In this document: positions 24,157-37,057 of the stretch, piece by piece
Numbering within the stretch: position 1 is the stretch's first letter
Layout of the letters: each line of letters opens with the position of its first letter
DNA from: Liolophura sinensis
Taxonomy: Eukaryota > Mollusca > Polyplacophora > Chitonida > Chitonidae
NCBI RefSeq assembly: GCF_032854445.1
Contig: NC_088295.1
Span: 22,989,385-23,053,384, forward strand
DNA: 64,000 nucleotides
Reading direction: 5' to 3'
Translations under genes and position numbers: made by a program
Notes under the pieces: generated by a model
Databases searched by the model: none
The model's input: the letters and a program-made list of their open reading frames with translations, nothing else
Told to the model about the DNA's origin: nothing

Positions 24157-27100
24157 TGTGACAACATCTATTATCCCTTCAGCATTATATCAGAGGTTTA
24201 CAGGATAAAAATGAGGAAGTCTCTACATTGAACCCAGGTTAATTAGTGATGTGACTATAAGAGTTACATACATGGCCTCAGACACTGCTTTTCCAAAACT
24301 GGTTCCAGGTTGGTTTGGAATGTACATCGCAAAAAAACTTAAAGCATGATGTACAGGCAATACATGTTTATGATACAACAAAACCAGTCTGATTTCGTTT
24401 TTTCTCTATGGAATATTAGCTCTTCAGCTTAATTTTAAATTAAACTTGAAAAAACACAACGGTATCACATGGCCTGGAGGCATTTTATACGTACGTGAAA
24501 CGATACTTGATTGGATTGTCATTAAAAAAATTGTGTGGCGAATGAAAGTGGAGATGCCACGATATGGATTCAAGCAGCTCGAGGTACGTGGAGTGGTTAT
24601 TGGGGCCGCTACCCGTGTCATACCATTGAGACAAACTTGCTCAACTCTGCCTGTGGTGGAGCAGCCATAAATATGGCGTACCCAAATATTTCTCAACCAA
24701 CAGTCAGGCTCAAGAAGAGTAGTGTTGTCAAGATCTTGACTTGTCAACAACAACATTACCCTTCTTGAAAGTTTTCAGATCAAAATTACTGTGCTGAGTT
24801 CTTCTCACTTAAGCTATGGGGTCAGATATAATATGTACAAACATACTTAGTTGAATAACAAAACAGCGTCAGCTGGCGTCATTTTCGCTTGGTTTACCAC
24901 TGATAACTTTTCACGCACACGTCGGTCTTCGACTTCAACCTGCCGCCATCTGGTTTGAGGTAATGAATATTCAGTATACTTTCTGTGATCTGATTGGTGC
25001 TAAGAATTTCTGATTTCATTGACCACCGAATGTGGGAGGGACTTCTGTCGCCACACCCTGATTCAGTCACGATCTGTTTTGTTAAAATATTGCGAAAGTT
25101 CATTTCATTTACATGTATAAAGTCGTTGCGCCCTAAAATATAATGCAGAACTAAACCAACGGAAAGGGTGATGGAGCATGTGTACACAGAAAACGTGACT
25201 TGTGAAGAAATTAAATAAAGAAAATGTTCTGATGTTTTCGTGCTTATTCAAGTACATGGAGAACTACATATGATATGAATTATAGACCCGTGCAGTTCAT
25301 TGGATTTGTGTCAGCCATGAATAAATAAAATAAATTTAGCCTAAATGACGGTCCACTCATAAAAATAGCAACATATATCTGGAAAATATAACTGATATAT
25401 AGGCCTACATGCGCGGCGTCACCAGGATCGAGGGTTCGTCGGTGCGAACCACCCTTCATCCGAATGAAACTGAACTCGTAGATCTAGAGAGACAAAGACG
25501 ACGGGAAGAGGTCTTTACGCACAGAAAAGTGTTTTAACTACAGCTGCATTGTGCTAGTATAAATAACGGTAGAACTACTGAATTTCAGCTTAAGCATGGA
25601 GGTCTATACGGTACCTCCATAGTTCAAACAAACTGGTGACCTATCACCATGCATCGTGTCAATAGAGACTTCATGCTGGCTTCACATACACCCCTTTACC
25701 CTAAAATTACATTATTGGATATTGTCTCTCTCAAGATATATAAATTTTATTTGATCCAATTAAATTGAGATTGTGAGAACAACTGATCCATTATTTTAAC
25801 AATTCAGTGCTCACTTCTATAGCTGTTAATTTAAGATCACATTCAAGTATAGGTGATTGCAGGAGTGTGCAAGAATGTCAAACAAACTAAACGTATGCAG
25901 GGAGAGAGAAGACTGACGTTGTAAATCTTTGCAACTTATGTGCCTACACAGTCGGATACAATGCTACTTATAATATGTACAATGAGAAACATTTGTACGT
26001 TTTCTGTAGATAAATATTGTAAGATTCATTCATTTTTTTATGTTGTTACACACTACATTCACATCAAAATGAGCGGAGGTGGAGCTTTTTAATGCGGGGT
26101 ACAATAGCCTAATATTACATAATAATATTTACCTAAAACTTGTCACTTTTAATACAGTGCAATTGATTTCTGCATTCTTTTCCAATATTTATTTCTTTTT
26201 GTGTGGTTTGACGCCAAGGTCGGAAGTAAATATAATAGCTGTGGAAACCTAGCTAGCAGGCTCCAGTCCAGTGATACAGGGCTCTTACTTAATACGTACT
26301 AAGCAAGTATAGTAGGGCTTGGTGGGTTTGCAGGCCCTCGAGAGAACAACCACCCTGCGCCAAATATATGAAACCGTCTTCCTGCGCACCATTGTCGAAC
26401 GACCTGCAGAACACGCGATCTTTGGCAAAGGGTCGATGTGCTGCCTCGCGTATAACGATGACAGTACGTGCGCACAGAGTTATTCCCCTTCATGCATTTG
26501 AAGCGGACTGTAGTTCCATGTGAATCCACTATTGCTTGGTTTCTACATCTGTGTTGCTACATTATCAGGAAATTAGGCCAAGCGAAAATCAACCTTGAAG
26601 TCTTCTATGGGAAACAGACAGTCAATGAAGACAAATCATGGGGGAAAAAAGCACAAAAACAAGAATAAGCATGTCGACTTCATACTCTGGGATTCCTTCT
26701 ACGAGGTACGGGCAGATTTTCCTCTCACAAAATACGGCACCAGCGTGGCTTGGGATTTTTATGTCAAAAGTCTTTTGTTGTGCGACGCAAATCATCTGTG
26801 ACCTAATTTGTCTATACATTGTGACGTCGCGTTGATGATGCTGCAGAGAAATGTCCAGTGTGACTGAAATGAAGTAGTATATCGCATTTCGGACTTGTAT
26901 CCCATTCAGACCGATTTCCTCCCATTCCCCCATCCTCAAAGTATATAGTTTATTTCAAATTAGAAGATCAGCACAAAGACTTTATGGTATCTTCTGTACA
27001 TAGTAAGTCTCCGTAGACATCAAAATCTACTCTTCATATTTTTCTTTTTTCTTTTATAAAGTCAGGGTTTTATTTGACCACTAATAAATTTAATTTACTA

Positions 27101-27722
27101 TTCATCGCTTGTCATGTTCTGCCATCAATCAACCCATCAAACATAGTATAAATGACTGCAGCTCCTGGCAAGCAACATCATGGAAATAAACATCTTACAC
27201 GATTATGGCATTGTATTTTTATTTTGATTACATTACAGTTTTAATTTATCAACACTTATTCTCACACCATCCTGTGACATTACCTATATTGTGCAAGATC
27301 CCACCACCCCGCCCCGTACATTTGAACTATATAAGTTGTCAATATGACAAGTACAAAGTCGTCCACAGGCTGGATATACAAGCAGTGCTTGGATAATCTC
27401 CTCTTACTCTGTATTTAAGTATTTAATCCTTAATATAACTGTTATTAATAGTCAATGATAAGGATAGCAACCTAGAGCATCATTGCACATAACAGTCTAT
27501 ACATGTATCTGGATAAACTTAGACCATTCAGGTCTCTGTGGCTTGACTAAGTAGTTAAAGGATTTCTCATCTCATAAAAAATGCTTTTCATCATTAATTT
27601 TAATCCTTTCTTGGGGTCACATTCACTATTTCATACTGTTAAGTAGGCAGAGACAATAGAGGCTACTTCAGTGTCATAATTACAGATTTTCAAGAAGTAG
27701 CATGGCATGACATATCTTATTC
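24157..27722. other. Intergenic region between gene A and DRG2
   Basis: Should hold the gene A promoter (CpG-richer patches at 24.55-25.05 kb and 25.4-25.5 kb). A further locally GC-richer patch at 26.3-26.5 kb is open in both directions for about 70 codons, but has no splice context or homology I recognise. Confidence 0.5.
24942..24951 (-). promoter_or_regulatory. YY1-like AGATGGCGGC element upstream of gene A
   Basis: The minus strand reads AGATGGCGGC about 790 bp upstream of the candidate start codon at 24156, in a stretch that is locally richer in CpG than its surroundings (24.85-25.05 kb). Motifs of this form mark the transcription start of many metazoan housekeeping genes. Placement relative to a real start site is inference. 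Confidence 0.3.
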
Positions 27723-27728
27723 TTTATT
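27723..27728 (-). terminator. Candidate poly(A) signal of DRG2
   Basis: AATAAA on the minus strand (in TTCAATAAAGA), about 425 nt past the DRG2 stop codon. It is the closest canonical hexamer I noticed downstream and would give a short 3' UTR. Confidence 0.5.
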
Positions 27729-28151
27729 GAAAATTTGCAGCATTCTCTCAAGTGAAAGACATTGACACCTCCTTTTGTCCAGATTTCTGCAGTCTCCATT
27801 GGAGCTAAAAGAATGAGAGTCTATAAAGAGACATTACATATACCCTCGATACCATGTGAGGACATTCAGGGGGCGTAATTAGTTTCTTCTGGTAGATAAG
27901 GCTGCAAGCATGAATCTATCACTTTACAACACTGTCCCACTGTGATGTCATGTGCAAACAATTCAATTACAGATTCAGTCTGAACATGTTATAAGGTTCA
28001 AAAGTCCTGTAGAAGTCTGTAAAACATGCATAGTCCACGTGACTGTATTTGCCAATATGCACTAGAATCAGGAAAACTGAATCTGACCGCATTGAAACCA
28101 TAGCAAAGGCTGTTACGATGTTTGTTGACAGAAAACAGGAGACAGGAGACA

Positions 28152-31100
28152 CTATTTCTTTACAATTTGTATAACATCTTCATCATTCACCAAATGTTGA
28201 ATGCCAACTCTCTGTGGGCTGTATTTAGCACTTGTTCCCTGAAATTGTAAAAATTCAGACTTTTTTACGTTGCCATACAGGCAAACATTATACATGAGTA
28301 AAATAAACAACACAATTTTTTGGCTATATGTGTATATATGACATTTACTCTACAACATTTCTTTTACTAAATAAATTAAAAGCCTCACACACTTACATAT
28401 ATCGCACATGAGTGAATAAAAGATGTTACTGTACAGTTTAAGATATTTGTCTGAACTTAACCAAGCATGGAGAAACACCTCTAGAAGTCTTTCTTCTGTC
28501 ATAAACAAGCACTTGTGTACAGCGACCTGGAACTCCAGTAGCAGATTTAACTTAAGTACTTACCCATATTAAAGCATACTTGAAGCCGTCCACTAGACTT
28601 CTATGTACAGCATGGCACTGTCAGGAAAATAAACATGGATCTGATTAACAAACTTTATCTTCACAGAAAAAAACGTCATCACAAAAAACGTAAAAAAGTG
28701 TTTTACTCTATGATCATAATGCAAAGTCGGGACTTACCACATGTTCCACAGTAGCACCGGCTCTCAGAATCAAGCCACCCTCGAAGTCAGGCCGCTCTGT
28801 AATGAAACAACATAACATTTTCAGTATTTTTATCATGTTGTGCATGAACATAAATTGTCTGCACAAGACTGAGTTTAACAGCAAATATGTACATGCGGTC
28901 GCTGTGAGTTCAAGTCTAGCTCATGCTGGCTTCCTCTCTGGCCATACGTGGGGAGGTCTGTCAGCAACCTGCAGATGGTCGTGGGTTTCCCTTCGGGCTC
29001 TCCCCGGTTTCCTCCCACCATAATGCTGGCCGCCATTGTAGAAGTGAAATATTCTTGAGTACGATGTAAAACACCAATCAAATAAATAAATAAATAAATT
29101 TACAAATATGTATATATACAATGTTGTATCAAGGACAGAAACATTTATCCGATATCAGGCCCATTTATCCCATTTATCATACAAACTACTCCTTTTTTTC
29201 TGGAAGAGCAATGGTGATGTAGGGGATGTGTATATTTCCACGCAATGCCGCTGATGCCACATTCAGCCGATGACGCCTAACCAATATGAGAGTTACTGAC
29301 CTCATATATTTCTGTATCACGTTACTCAGTAAACGTATGCCTAATAATACAGTGTAGCCTGGCTATAAGGCGCCTTAATATAGCACATAATCGGATATAC
29401 GCGAGACAAATCTTATCCCTCAAAAATCTGTGGTGTGTTTTCATGTGAGAAGGCCTAGATTTCCAATGATAACAGCTAAAACTGCAAAACGAATAAAGGT
29501 TTTTCACCAAGAAATATACGTAAATAACATGACATCATTCACTTCATTTTCCTAGGTGTTATTTGATATTTAAGATTTAATCTTTTGAATATTACATGAG
29601 TAAAAGGATTTTTCTATAACTCATGGAATAGGTTGTAACTGGTAACAAGTCCGATTCCAAAGGCACGTGTGACATTGTTGTTGCAGTATTACTTCCGCGT
29701 GTGAGTGGCTCTCATCAGCAATACAGGGACACATTTTGCTCACTGTGACATGCCTCCATAATAATGGGATTAATATCTATACACTTTCAGTTAATGAAGA
29801 AACTTTACCAGGCATGCCGACATGTGAGAGTTGAGATGAACTCACTCTAACATTTGAGAACAGTTTCTTAAGTTTTTCCTCTTTCCTTCATTTAATGCAT
29901 TGATTTATCATGACATATACGTTAAGATTGTGAACATTATTTGTTTATTTTTTTCGTCAGTAGCTATAACACAGTCGCAGCCTTTTTTATTTTAAAAAAA
30001 TAAAGTGGACAAAACCACGTTAACCCATCATTACGCGATGCCAGGCTAGTATCACAGGATATGATTAGTTGGACAGCACCCATAGATGCTTGTGATCCGT
30101 ACAGGACTTGTATGTGCAATATGTGGTTCTGCAGGGCAGCATGAGGTGAACATGAGTTCAAGCTAAGTTCAGTTTGTACCTACCTCCTCTCTTCTTTGTG
30201 TAGACCCGTACTAAAGCCAGGGACAACCAAACTCTGTCCAGGAAGTAGTCCAGATTAAGCTTCATATTACAGCTGCCAAATAGAAAACACATTCATAAAA
30301 GTTTTAAATATGTAACACTGAATACAGATCTGCCTAAAACCAAAAGCACTTCAGGAGGCTGAATATTACCCAGAAGAAAGGCTGATACACAGATAACTTA
30401 CTTTCTCTGTATTATGTTTCCGATTAAAGTTTTTCAATATGTATTTTTAGTTCCAAATGCCTGAGCTCTGAATAACATTGCTACAAAATTTTAACTTCTG
30501 CCTGTCTTGAATTGTAAGGACACTAAAGCTGTGAGGAAGAGCAAAGCCAGTTTATATTATTGATGTATCATCAAATTTAATTCTGTGTCCACAGACTAAT
30601 GTACCAACTCACCTCACAACAACAGAATAGGGTCTTCTAGCAATCTTGTCCACCTCCTCTATAGATATCTGATCTATCTTATTATACACCTGAATGGAAA
30701 AAACATGCGTTCCTGAAGCTAATTACCATAATTCATTCATTTATATGGCTGGTATTTTATGCCATACACAAAAATAGTTCACATATTACAATCACTGTGG
30801 TATAAAATATAACAGAATGGACCATAAAAATCTACGTGTGGATTAAAGAAACCTTAAAGATCCTATAAAGTAACCAATACTCCATCTGGTCAGGTAACTG
30901 ACAAAGTTTCTGACAGGCCATTCAAGCAAGCATCGTTACTGCTCTAATGGGTGTGGTCTGAATTACACATGCTGGGCCAGTTAGCACATTTCAGTCAATG
31001 AACATGACATATTGGCCAAGCTACCAACTATACAGCTAAACTAATGTCACATCAGAGACCTCCTATTCATGCCTACATTAGGCACATATCCTGTTACTCA

Positions 31101-34100
31101 GTGTACATGTAGTCATACTTGTAATTTGGAAAGACGTATTTCATGCTCACATAGACAAGGCACGTTGACCCTGTTATTGAGCAGAAAGGTATAAGAGTTA
31201 AACACATTTCATACTCACATATAGACAAGGCATGTAGACCCGGTTTCCAAGTAAGACATCCACAAACTCATCTGAGTTACAGTCTTCTCTGAACAGCACC
31301 TCAGCATTAAATATTTCTGCAGTCCTGTCAAGGGTCATTAAATTTCTAAAAAGAAGTCCATCACAGTAACAGGAATCTTTTACAGGAGTTGAAGCATTTT
31401 TTTATAATGTACAGATTGGCATGGTCAAGTGGCCTTCAAAGAATGTGCGAAAAAAATGTCATATGAAACCTGAAAATGGAGAAAACTTTGATGATCAAGG
31501 CTGGGATTGAATTTTCATGTGGTTAGGAGCTGCAAACTTACTCACAGAGCTGTGTTTTGTTTCCTCTCTTGAAATTTTAAAACAGCTAGTTACAAACTGT
31601 AGTACATGCATTCACAAGCAACAAGAAATAACAGTCAGTTCTCAATACATCAAATTCCTGAACACTTTGGCTGCAACACTGAAGGATACTGTACTCATGT
31701 AAGATCATTTGTACCATCTTCTCATTGATTTTGGTAAGTGTCAACGTTGAGTTGTAGGAAATACCACCTCCTTTCTTTTGCTGAAATGCAAAACAAAACA
31801 TCAATGACAAAACCCACAAAACATACAGATCTATTTGAGTTTTACACAGACATGTTTCTTAAATCTTTGAATAATGCAAACTATGAAAGTGACCTAATTG
31901 TTCCTACTCTTTATTATTACCTTGAAATAAATGTTAGGTTTCCTCTTGTTAAGTCGTATACCAACACTTTCCAACTCTGCCTCCAGAAGTTCTCTGCAAA
32001 GTTCAAACATATCATCAGTTTCACCAGCAGTTCATAATCTTCCTCATTAGATTTTTAACAATATTGCAAATGAACACTTTAACAAGCCATCCTTAAAAAA
32101 ATTCTTTTTGTGGTGTGATCTGGCAGTAGAAGTACCCTATCAGTAAACAAAATGGTAGAAAGAACAATGTGTAAACATTTTTGTTTTAATTCCAGATAAT
32201 TTGTTTTTACATGTTTTGAAAGTGAACAAAAAGGGAAGTTACTGATGTCTAAACTACATGTATTTCTTCAAGTTTTTAAGATAAGTATTTCAAAAGATTT
32301 TTTCTCCATCCATCAAATGTAATCCATACATGATAGACTCACCGATTTTAAATGAGTATGTACAAAATCCCTTCAATTTTTTTACTATTATTTTAGAATG
32401 AAATCAGCCTTGTCTGTGCATGAGTTAGCAGTGAAAATGAGTAAAGAAGTTCCTAGAATTTATAATGCCAGTCACTTGATAACTCTTCAAACTTTAGAAT
32501 CATTTTGACACAGTAACTAGTATATGTATGAGTCGGATATTTACTGAAAGGCAATAATTTGAACTTTTCTAGTAAATGTAGAAAATTTGCCATTATGTAT
32601 ATTTGCCATCAATCTCCAGCATCTTCAAATATGCTGACGACACAATACATTTTTTTCTGGGTGCTCACCTCTGTTTTTCTCCCTTTGTTGCATCTAACAT
32701 CATGACTACAAGATCTGCAGTTCTGGCAACCGCAATAACCTGTCTACCTCTTCCCTTACCTGATAAAAAAAACTATCACATTTATCAGTTCCAACTGCAT
32801 TACTAAGCATATCTATGTTGATATTACTATCACTACCTACCTGAGGCCAAATCATGACAGTCCTTAATTGGCAAGTAACACCATCGTTTACAAATTTAGC
32901 AATTATGAGTTACATTTATTTATTTATACATCATTGGCTTATCATTATGATGGGAGGAGACCGAGTACAGCCTGGCAAAAAGTGGTACATACAATTTTAG
33001 AGGAAGTCAACATGAGCTGGACTGGAACTCGAAGTGATCCCATTGGCGAGAGACTCCAGGTCCTAATAATTGTGCTATGCTACCACACTAACTAATAGGA
33101 AATATAATGAGTTACAAAAAAATGCCTGATGACCTTTACATCAGAAGTTAATGACATATTTTCTGATATTAATATTTAGCCAGGTACACTTTTACACTTT
33201 TTCCACAATACATGTCATATTGGTGTTCTCAACAAACTGCATGTAAGACCACACCTTTGATCGCTTACTGTCTCCAAGAATCCTGGAATAATGGATTAAG
33301 GGCAATCCTGAAATTCCATTTTTCAAGAATGGGATGGATCCCACTTCATGTGTGAACTACACTTTGAAAGGCAAGTCACTTGACCACCCCATCACGGTGT
33401 TTTAAATTAGGTACTACATAAGTTTATATTACGCATTATGAGCAAAAAATCAGCACGTATTTTGAATGAGTACTTCACAAAATTCAGAAAGAAAAGCATA
33501 ATGGGTGCAGGTGAATCTTAAAATTGAAACTTAAAATTGAAGCTTACAGTATCACTTTGATACTTACATTCCTGAATAATGATCCTCACAGACTTTTCCA
33601 AGGTTGTCTAAGTGAATTATTCCCATCCATTATGATCCAAGCTGTCATTAATTATGATTATGGTTGGAGGAAACGGGGCTAGCCCAGGGGAACCCACGAC
33701 CATCCGCTGGTTGCTGCAAAACCTTCCCACGTACATCCGGAGAGGAAGTCATTATGAGCTGGACTTGAACTCACAGCGACCGCATTTGTGAGAGGCACTA
33801 ACCAACTGAGCCAGGGAGGCCCATCATTAATTTTTAACTTCAGGGCCATACAGTAAATTAATATTTCATCGTACAGAAGTTTATTTTTCTACTGCAGAGC
33901 AGTAAACAAGGATATTAAGCTGGATGCGATTTTAACCATTACACTAACCTGAAGCAGCTCCCTCAATAATTCCTGGGAGATCTAACAACTGAATGTTAGC
34001 ACCATGATACTGCAAAACAAAAAAGATCCATAAAATGTCAGATAAGGTGTCAGATAGGTCCTGCAGAAAATCTCAAAAGGAAATATTGAAATAAGTGGCT

Positions 34101-36273
34101 ATCCACGAGAGGACACATAACAGTAGTAATCCTAAATTTCACCAGAAAACAATGGCACAACGTTAGTAAATACCTCTGCTAAGCTATGCAGTTCTGTTTT
34201 TACCCTGATTTGTATATAAACATGTACTTTGCTTGGTAAGGCCTTTCAAATTTTATACACCAATTTAAATGAAACCTTACACTTTAGGTTCTCATGTTCC
34301 CTGATACAGTAATTTTGTTCACATCTGATCACGACAAACTCTGGTCACTTACTAACAGCACTCTCTCATCGTAAAATAATTCAAGTCTCATTTCTATAAA
34401 ATTATGCTTAGCCGAACTGCCCGGTAGCAATGACTGCATTTATTTCTAACATTCAGTTAATATGCAAACAATAATGTGTTTATTAATATATTACCTCAAT
34501 CACACCAGGAATACAAGTCAGTGTTGTAAACTCATATGATGCTGATGCCGAATGGGTGGACGTCAAAGTGTTCAGCAATGTAGACTATAATACAAATAAA
34601 GAAAGAAAATTTCATGAAAGTCAAGCATTAATATGAACTATTTGCCACCTGAAAGATTCTCGAAGAGCCTTACATGTACCAAGGCAGCATAGATTACTGC
34701 ATTTCACCTGAGGTTTAGCATTCTTCAAGAGCTTGATTCTGATTGATTTATCCATCCCAAAGTTTTTTGTAAAGTTTGATTAATTCCTTATCAGAAAAAC
34801 TTAAGTGTTGGAACCAAAAGTATCATATTATGGCCTTTGTCTGCTTCAGGAAATGCATTTTTACATACCAAACTTTAGGTCGAATACATTTCTACAAGCC
34901 ATAAAATATATCCCCCCTGGAACTGACAAAGTAAATATGCAATGCTATACCTGGTTACTATTTCCCTTTTACTGCTAGAAAGATCCTAAATGAAACAACC
35001 CATGTGATTACCTTGCCGACTGAAGGAAACCCAATCAATGCAACCCTGGCATCTCCACTTTTCATAACATCAAATCCCTCACCCTGAGAACAATAGAAAC
35101 AATTTGTACACATAAACTGACTTGGTGACGACAAATGTTTCATAACTTTACTGACTTAAGATTATGAACAATATACATGTACGACTTGTTTATTGTCACA
35201 TTTAATGTTGCATCCACTGTTTCAGGCAAAAAAAAAAACATTTAGAAACTAAAGAGCATCATTTATTGTTGCTATTTCTTCAAATGAAGATTGAAAAAGA
35301 CTTTTACATTTTTTCATTGATTGTAGCTGTTGGATCCCCATGTCATCCTATTCTCAAAAACATCGAAATCGACATTAACAAATCCCCCTCTACCAATAAA
35401 CCTGCCATTGTCACCCACATCATGTTTCATACTCGAATCTCTCGCAAGGTATGTGCTGTTCGAGATTTCTTCCAATGGTGCTTATTATTGAGAATTTGTT
35501 TTGTAATTTTTGGTTTGTTTTTATTTGCCTTCAAATATAAGGGTGCTCTGGTCAATGGATTTCATTGTCAACAGTCTATCCTTCCAAGAGCCACCTCACA
35601 CTTTGTCAGAGGTTTTAATTAAAAAAGTGACACACATAGGTTTCACGTGAATGAAATATAAGTTAAAAGATGCTTTACTGCTTCAGCATTTGACATTTCT
35701 ACAAGCCAGCTGATCTGGGGAATCAGTGCATCTTAATCATTAGGATGGGCTTAATTTTACAAGGGAAGGAAAGTGAAAATTTCCTGCTGGACCACGCAGA
35801 TGACTGTTCAAGGCCCCTGTCCAACTGGGCTACCTTTTGAGAAGCCTTTCCTTGTGGCTCTAGTAGCTGCTGTCTGTACTTGGCTAGTTTTGCTTTCAGG
35901 AGACCCAAGTGGTACTCGGTAGCTGTGAATCAAACAATACAATTAGCAAATACACGTAAGTAATACACCATATGAATCGTATTTACACAACACCATTTCA
36001 CCACTGACATCCAGACTAAAATATTTAAGTTTCATTACACTTACTCTAATTTCAATAGCTTACATTTCAATTCCAATCTGAATTCAGATAATTATGTTAA
36101 TTTGACTGGTGGGGAAATTAACTATTGGACTATCGTTCGCTTCAATTTCCAACTTCGACAGTCATGTCACTGACATCTACGCCATGTACATGGTGGACAT
36201 CAATCACACCTTTGTTTTTCTGGGTCCGAGCAATCTCCTTCTCAATTTCACTGATCTTTTCTAAAATGCCCAT
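28152..36273 (-). CDS. DRG2: DRG2, developmentally regulated GTP-binding protein 2, 14 coding exons, complete
   Basis: Coding exons in transcript order are 36273-36210, 35922-35834, 35083-35012, 34584-34495, 34009-33949, 32759-32669, 31993-31921, 31780-31690, 31316-31219, 30689-30613, 30272-30184, 28796-28738, 28617-28564 and 28238-28152. All junctions are GT-AG and all phases agree. They sum to 1095 nt, or 364 residues plus TAG, the length of human DRG2. The protein starts [20 protein letters not shown]. The Obg-type GTPase motifs are P-loop GFPSVGKS (split between exons 3 and 4), [15 protein letters not shown] (exon 5), NKID (exon 10) and SCNMK. A C-terminal TGS domain ends [13 protein letters not shown]2 rather than DRG1 is shown by [16 protein letters not shown] and the short [11 protein letters not shown] linker in place of DRG1's glycine-rich linker. 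From family knowledge, DRG2 is a cytosolic, translation-associated GTPase stabilised by the RWD-domain partner DFRP2/RWDD1. No frame break is visible. Confidence 0.97.
28895..29099 (+). repeat. SINE copy in DRG2 intron 11
   Basis: Plus orientation: B-box-like GTGAGTTCAAGTCTAGCTCA, then GGTTTCCTCCCACCATAATG, GTGAAATATTCTTGAGTACG and an (AAAT)n tail. The extreme 5' head is missing. It lies antisense to the DRG2 transcript, 99 bp from exon 12. Confidence 0.9.
32918..33090 (-). repeat. SINE copy, diverged, in DRG2 intron 5
   Basis: Recognisable parts are the ATTTATTTATTTATA tail, CATTATGATGGGAGGAGACC, GAGGAAGTCAACATGAGCTG and GCGAGAGACTCCAGG. Internal deletions are present. Confidence 0.75.
33655..33823 (-). 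repeat. SINE copy in DRG2 intron 5, tail-truncated
   Basis: Carries GGAACCCACGACCATCCGCT, GAGGAAGTCATTATGAGCTG, CTCACAGCGACCGCATTTGT and a well-kept tRNA-like head (GGGCCTCCCTGGCTCAGTTG on the minus strand). The 3' tail half is missing. Confidence 0.85.
34728..34900 (+). repeat. Dispersed repeat, copy 2, in DRG2 intron 3
   Basis: AGAAAAACTTAAGTGTTGGA and GCATTTTTACATACCAAACT match the copy at about 9318-9480. It lies between DRG2 exons 3 and 4. Confidence 0.6.
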
Positions 36274-36785
36274 CTTTCTAACAAGATTTTTCTGTCAAGG
36301 CGACAACAGTTGCACTGCACACATGTGGACGAATGTTTTCTGAATCAGCAATGCCCTCTACATCGTGCTCTCCGCTCAGATACTCTTCACTTGCTACAAC
36401 AGGGGCACTTTATTTCACTAACATCCCTGCAACAGCACAGTTGGAACGTTGTTACGTCCCCTTGGTTGACCAAATTTCATGACTGGACATTTACTTAACA
36501 AGGACTTAGTGTATAAACATGCGCACCTGGATAACGAAGCGATCTTAAGTCAAAATTTGAAATCACTTTACAGTGTTATTGTTATTTCTTATGTGACTTA
36601 CTTTTTACGTTAAAACAGCGGAAAGGAATTGTGTGGTAACCCATGTTGATTGCATGTGCCTCGAATAGCAATTTCATTCCCAGGCCTGCTTCTCACAAAG
36701 TTAAAATTTAATTTTTGTGTGCTAGGCACACTTTGCCTACATGCATAAAATATTATTGGCGTAAATGGCGCTGGACGAGGTGTGT

Positions 36786-36808
36786 ATCCCCCCCCCCCCC
36801 CCCCCCCC
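36786..36808. repeat. Poly(C) run of 23
   Basis: An unbroken C tract, with shorter G or C tracts at 1105-1116, 7483-7497 and about 40919. Runs of this length are prone to length error in sequencing. Confidence 0.9.
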
Positions 36809-37022
36809 ACTCCCCTAAGTATACCACAGTTAGGTAACGAACTCCATGGGCCGGTAATGCATTGATTATTTGTGAATCGGTACCCAGTAGCTTCGGCCCT
36901 ACAGATCGACTGGAAGAATGCAGGCTGATAGAAATCTATACAGCCAGTCTAAAATGACTCAGACCTGTATCGATACTCATTACCTTTATATACTGACAAA
37001 TTAAAATCAAGGTCACATTTAG

Positions 37023-37024
<2 letters not shown>

Positions 37025-37054
<30 letters not shown>
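37025..37054. repeat. (CA)n microsatellite
   Basis: About 15 uninterrupted CA units in the DRG2-fascin intergenic region. Confidence 0.95.

Positions 37055-37057
<3 letters not shown>

Noticed and set aside
26299-26529. GC-richer segment open on both strands
   Set aside because: No splice signals or recognisable protein; more likely promoter-type sequence.
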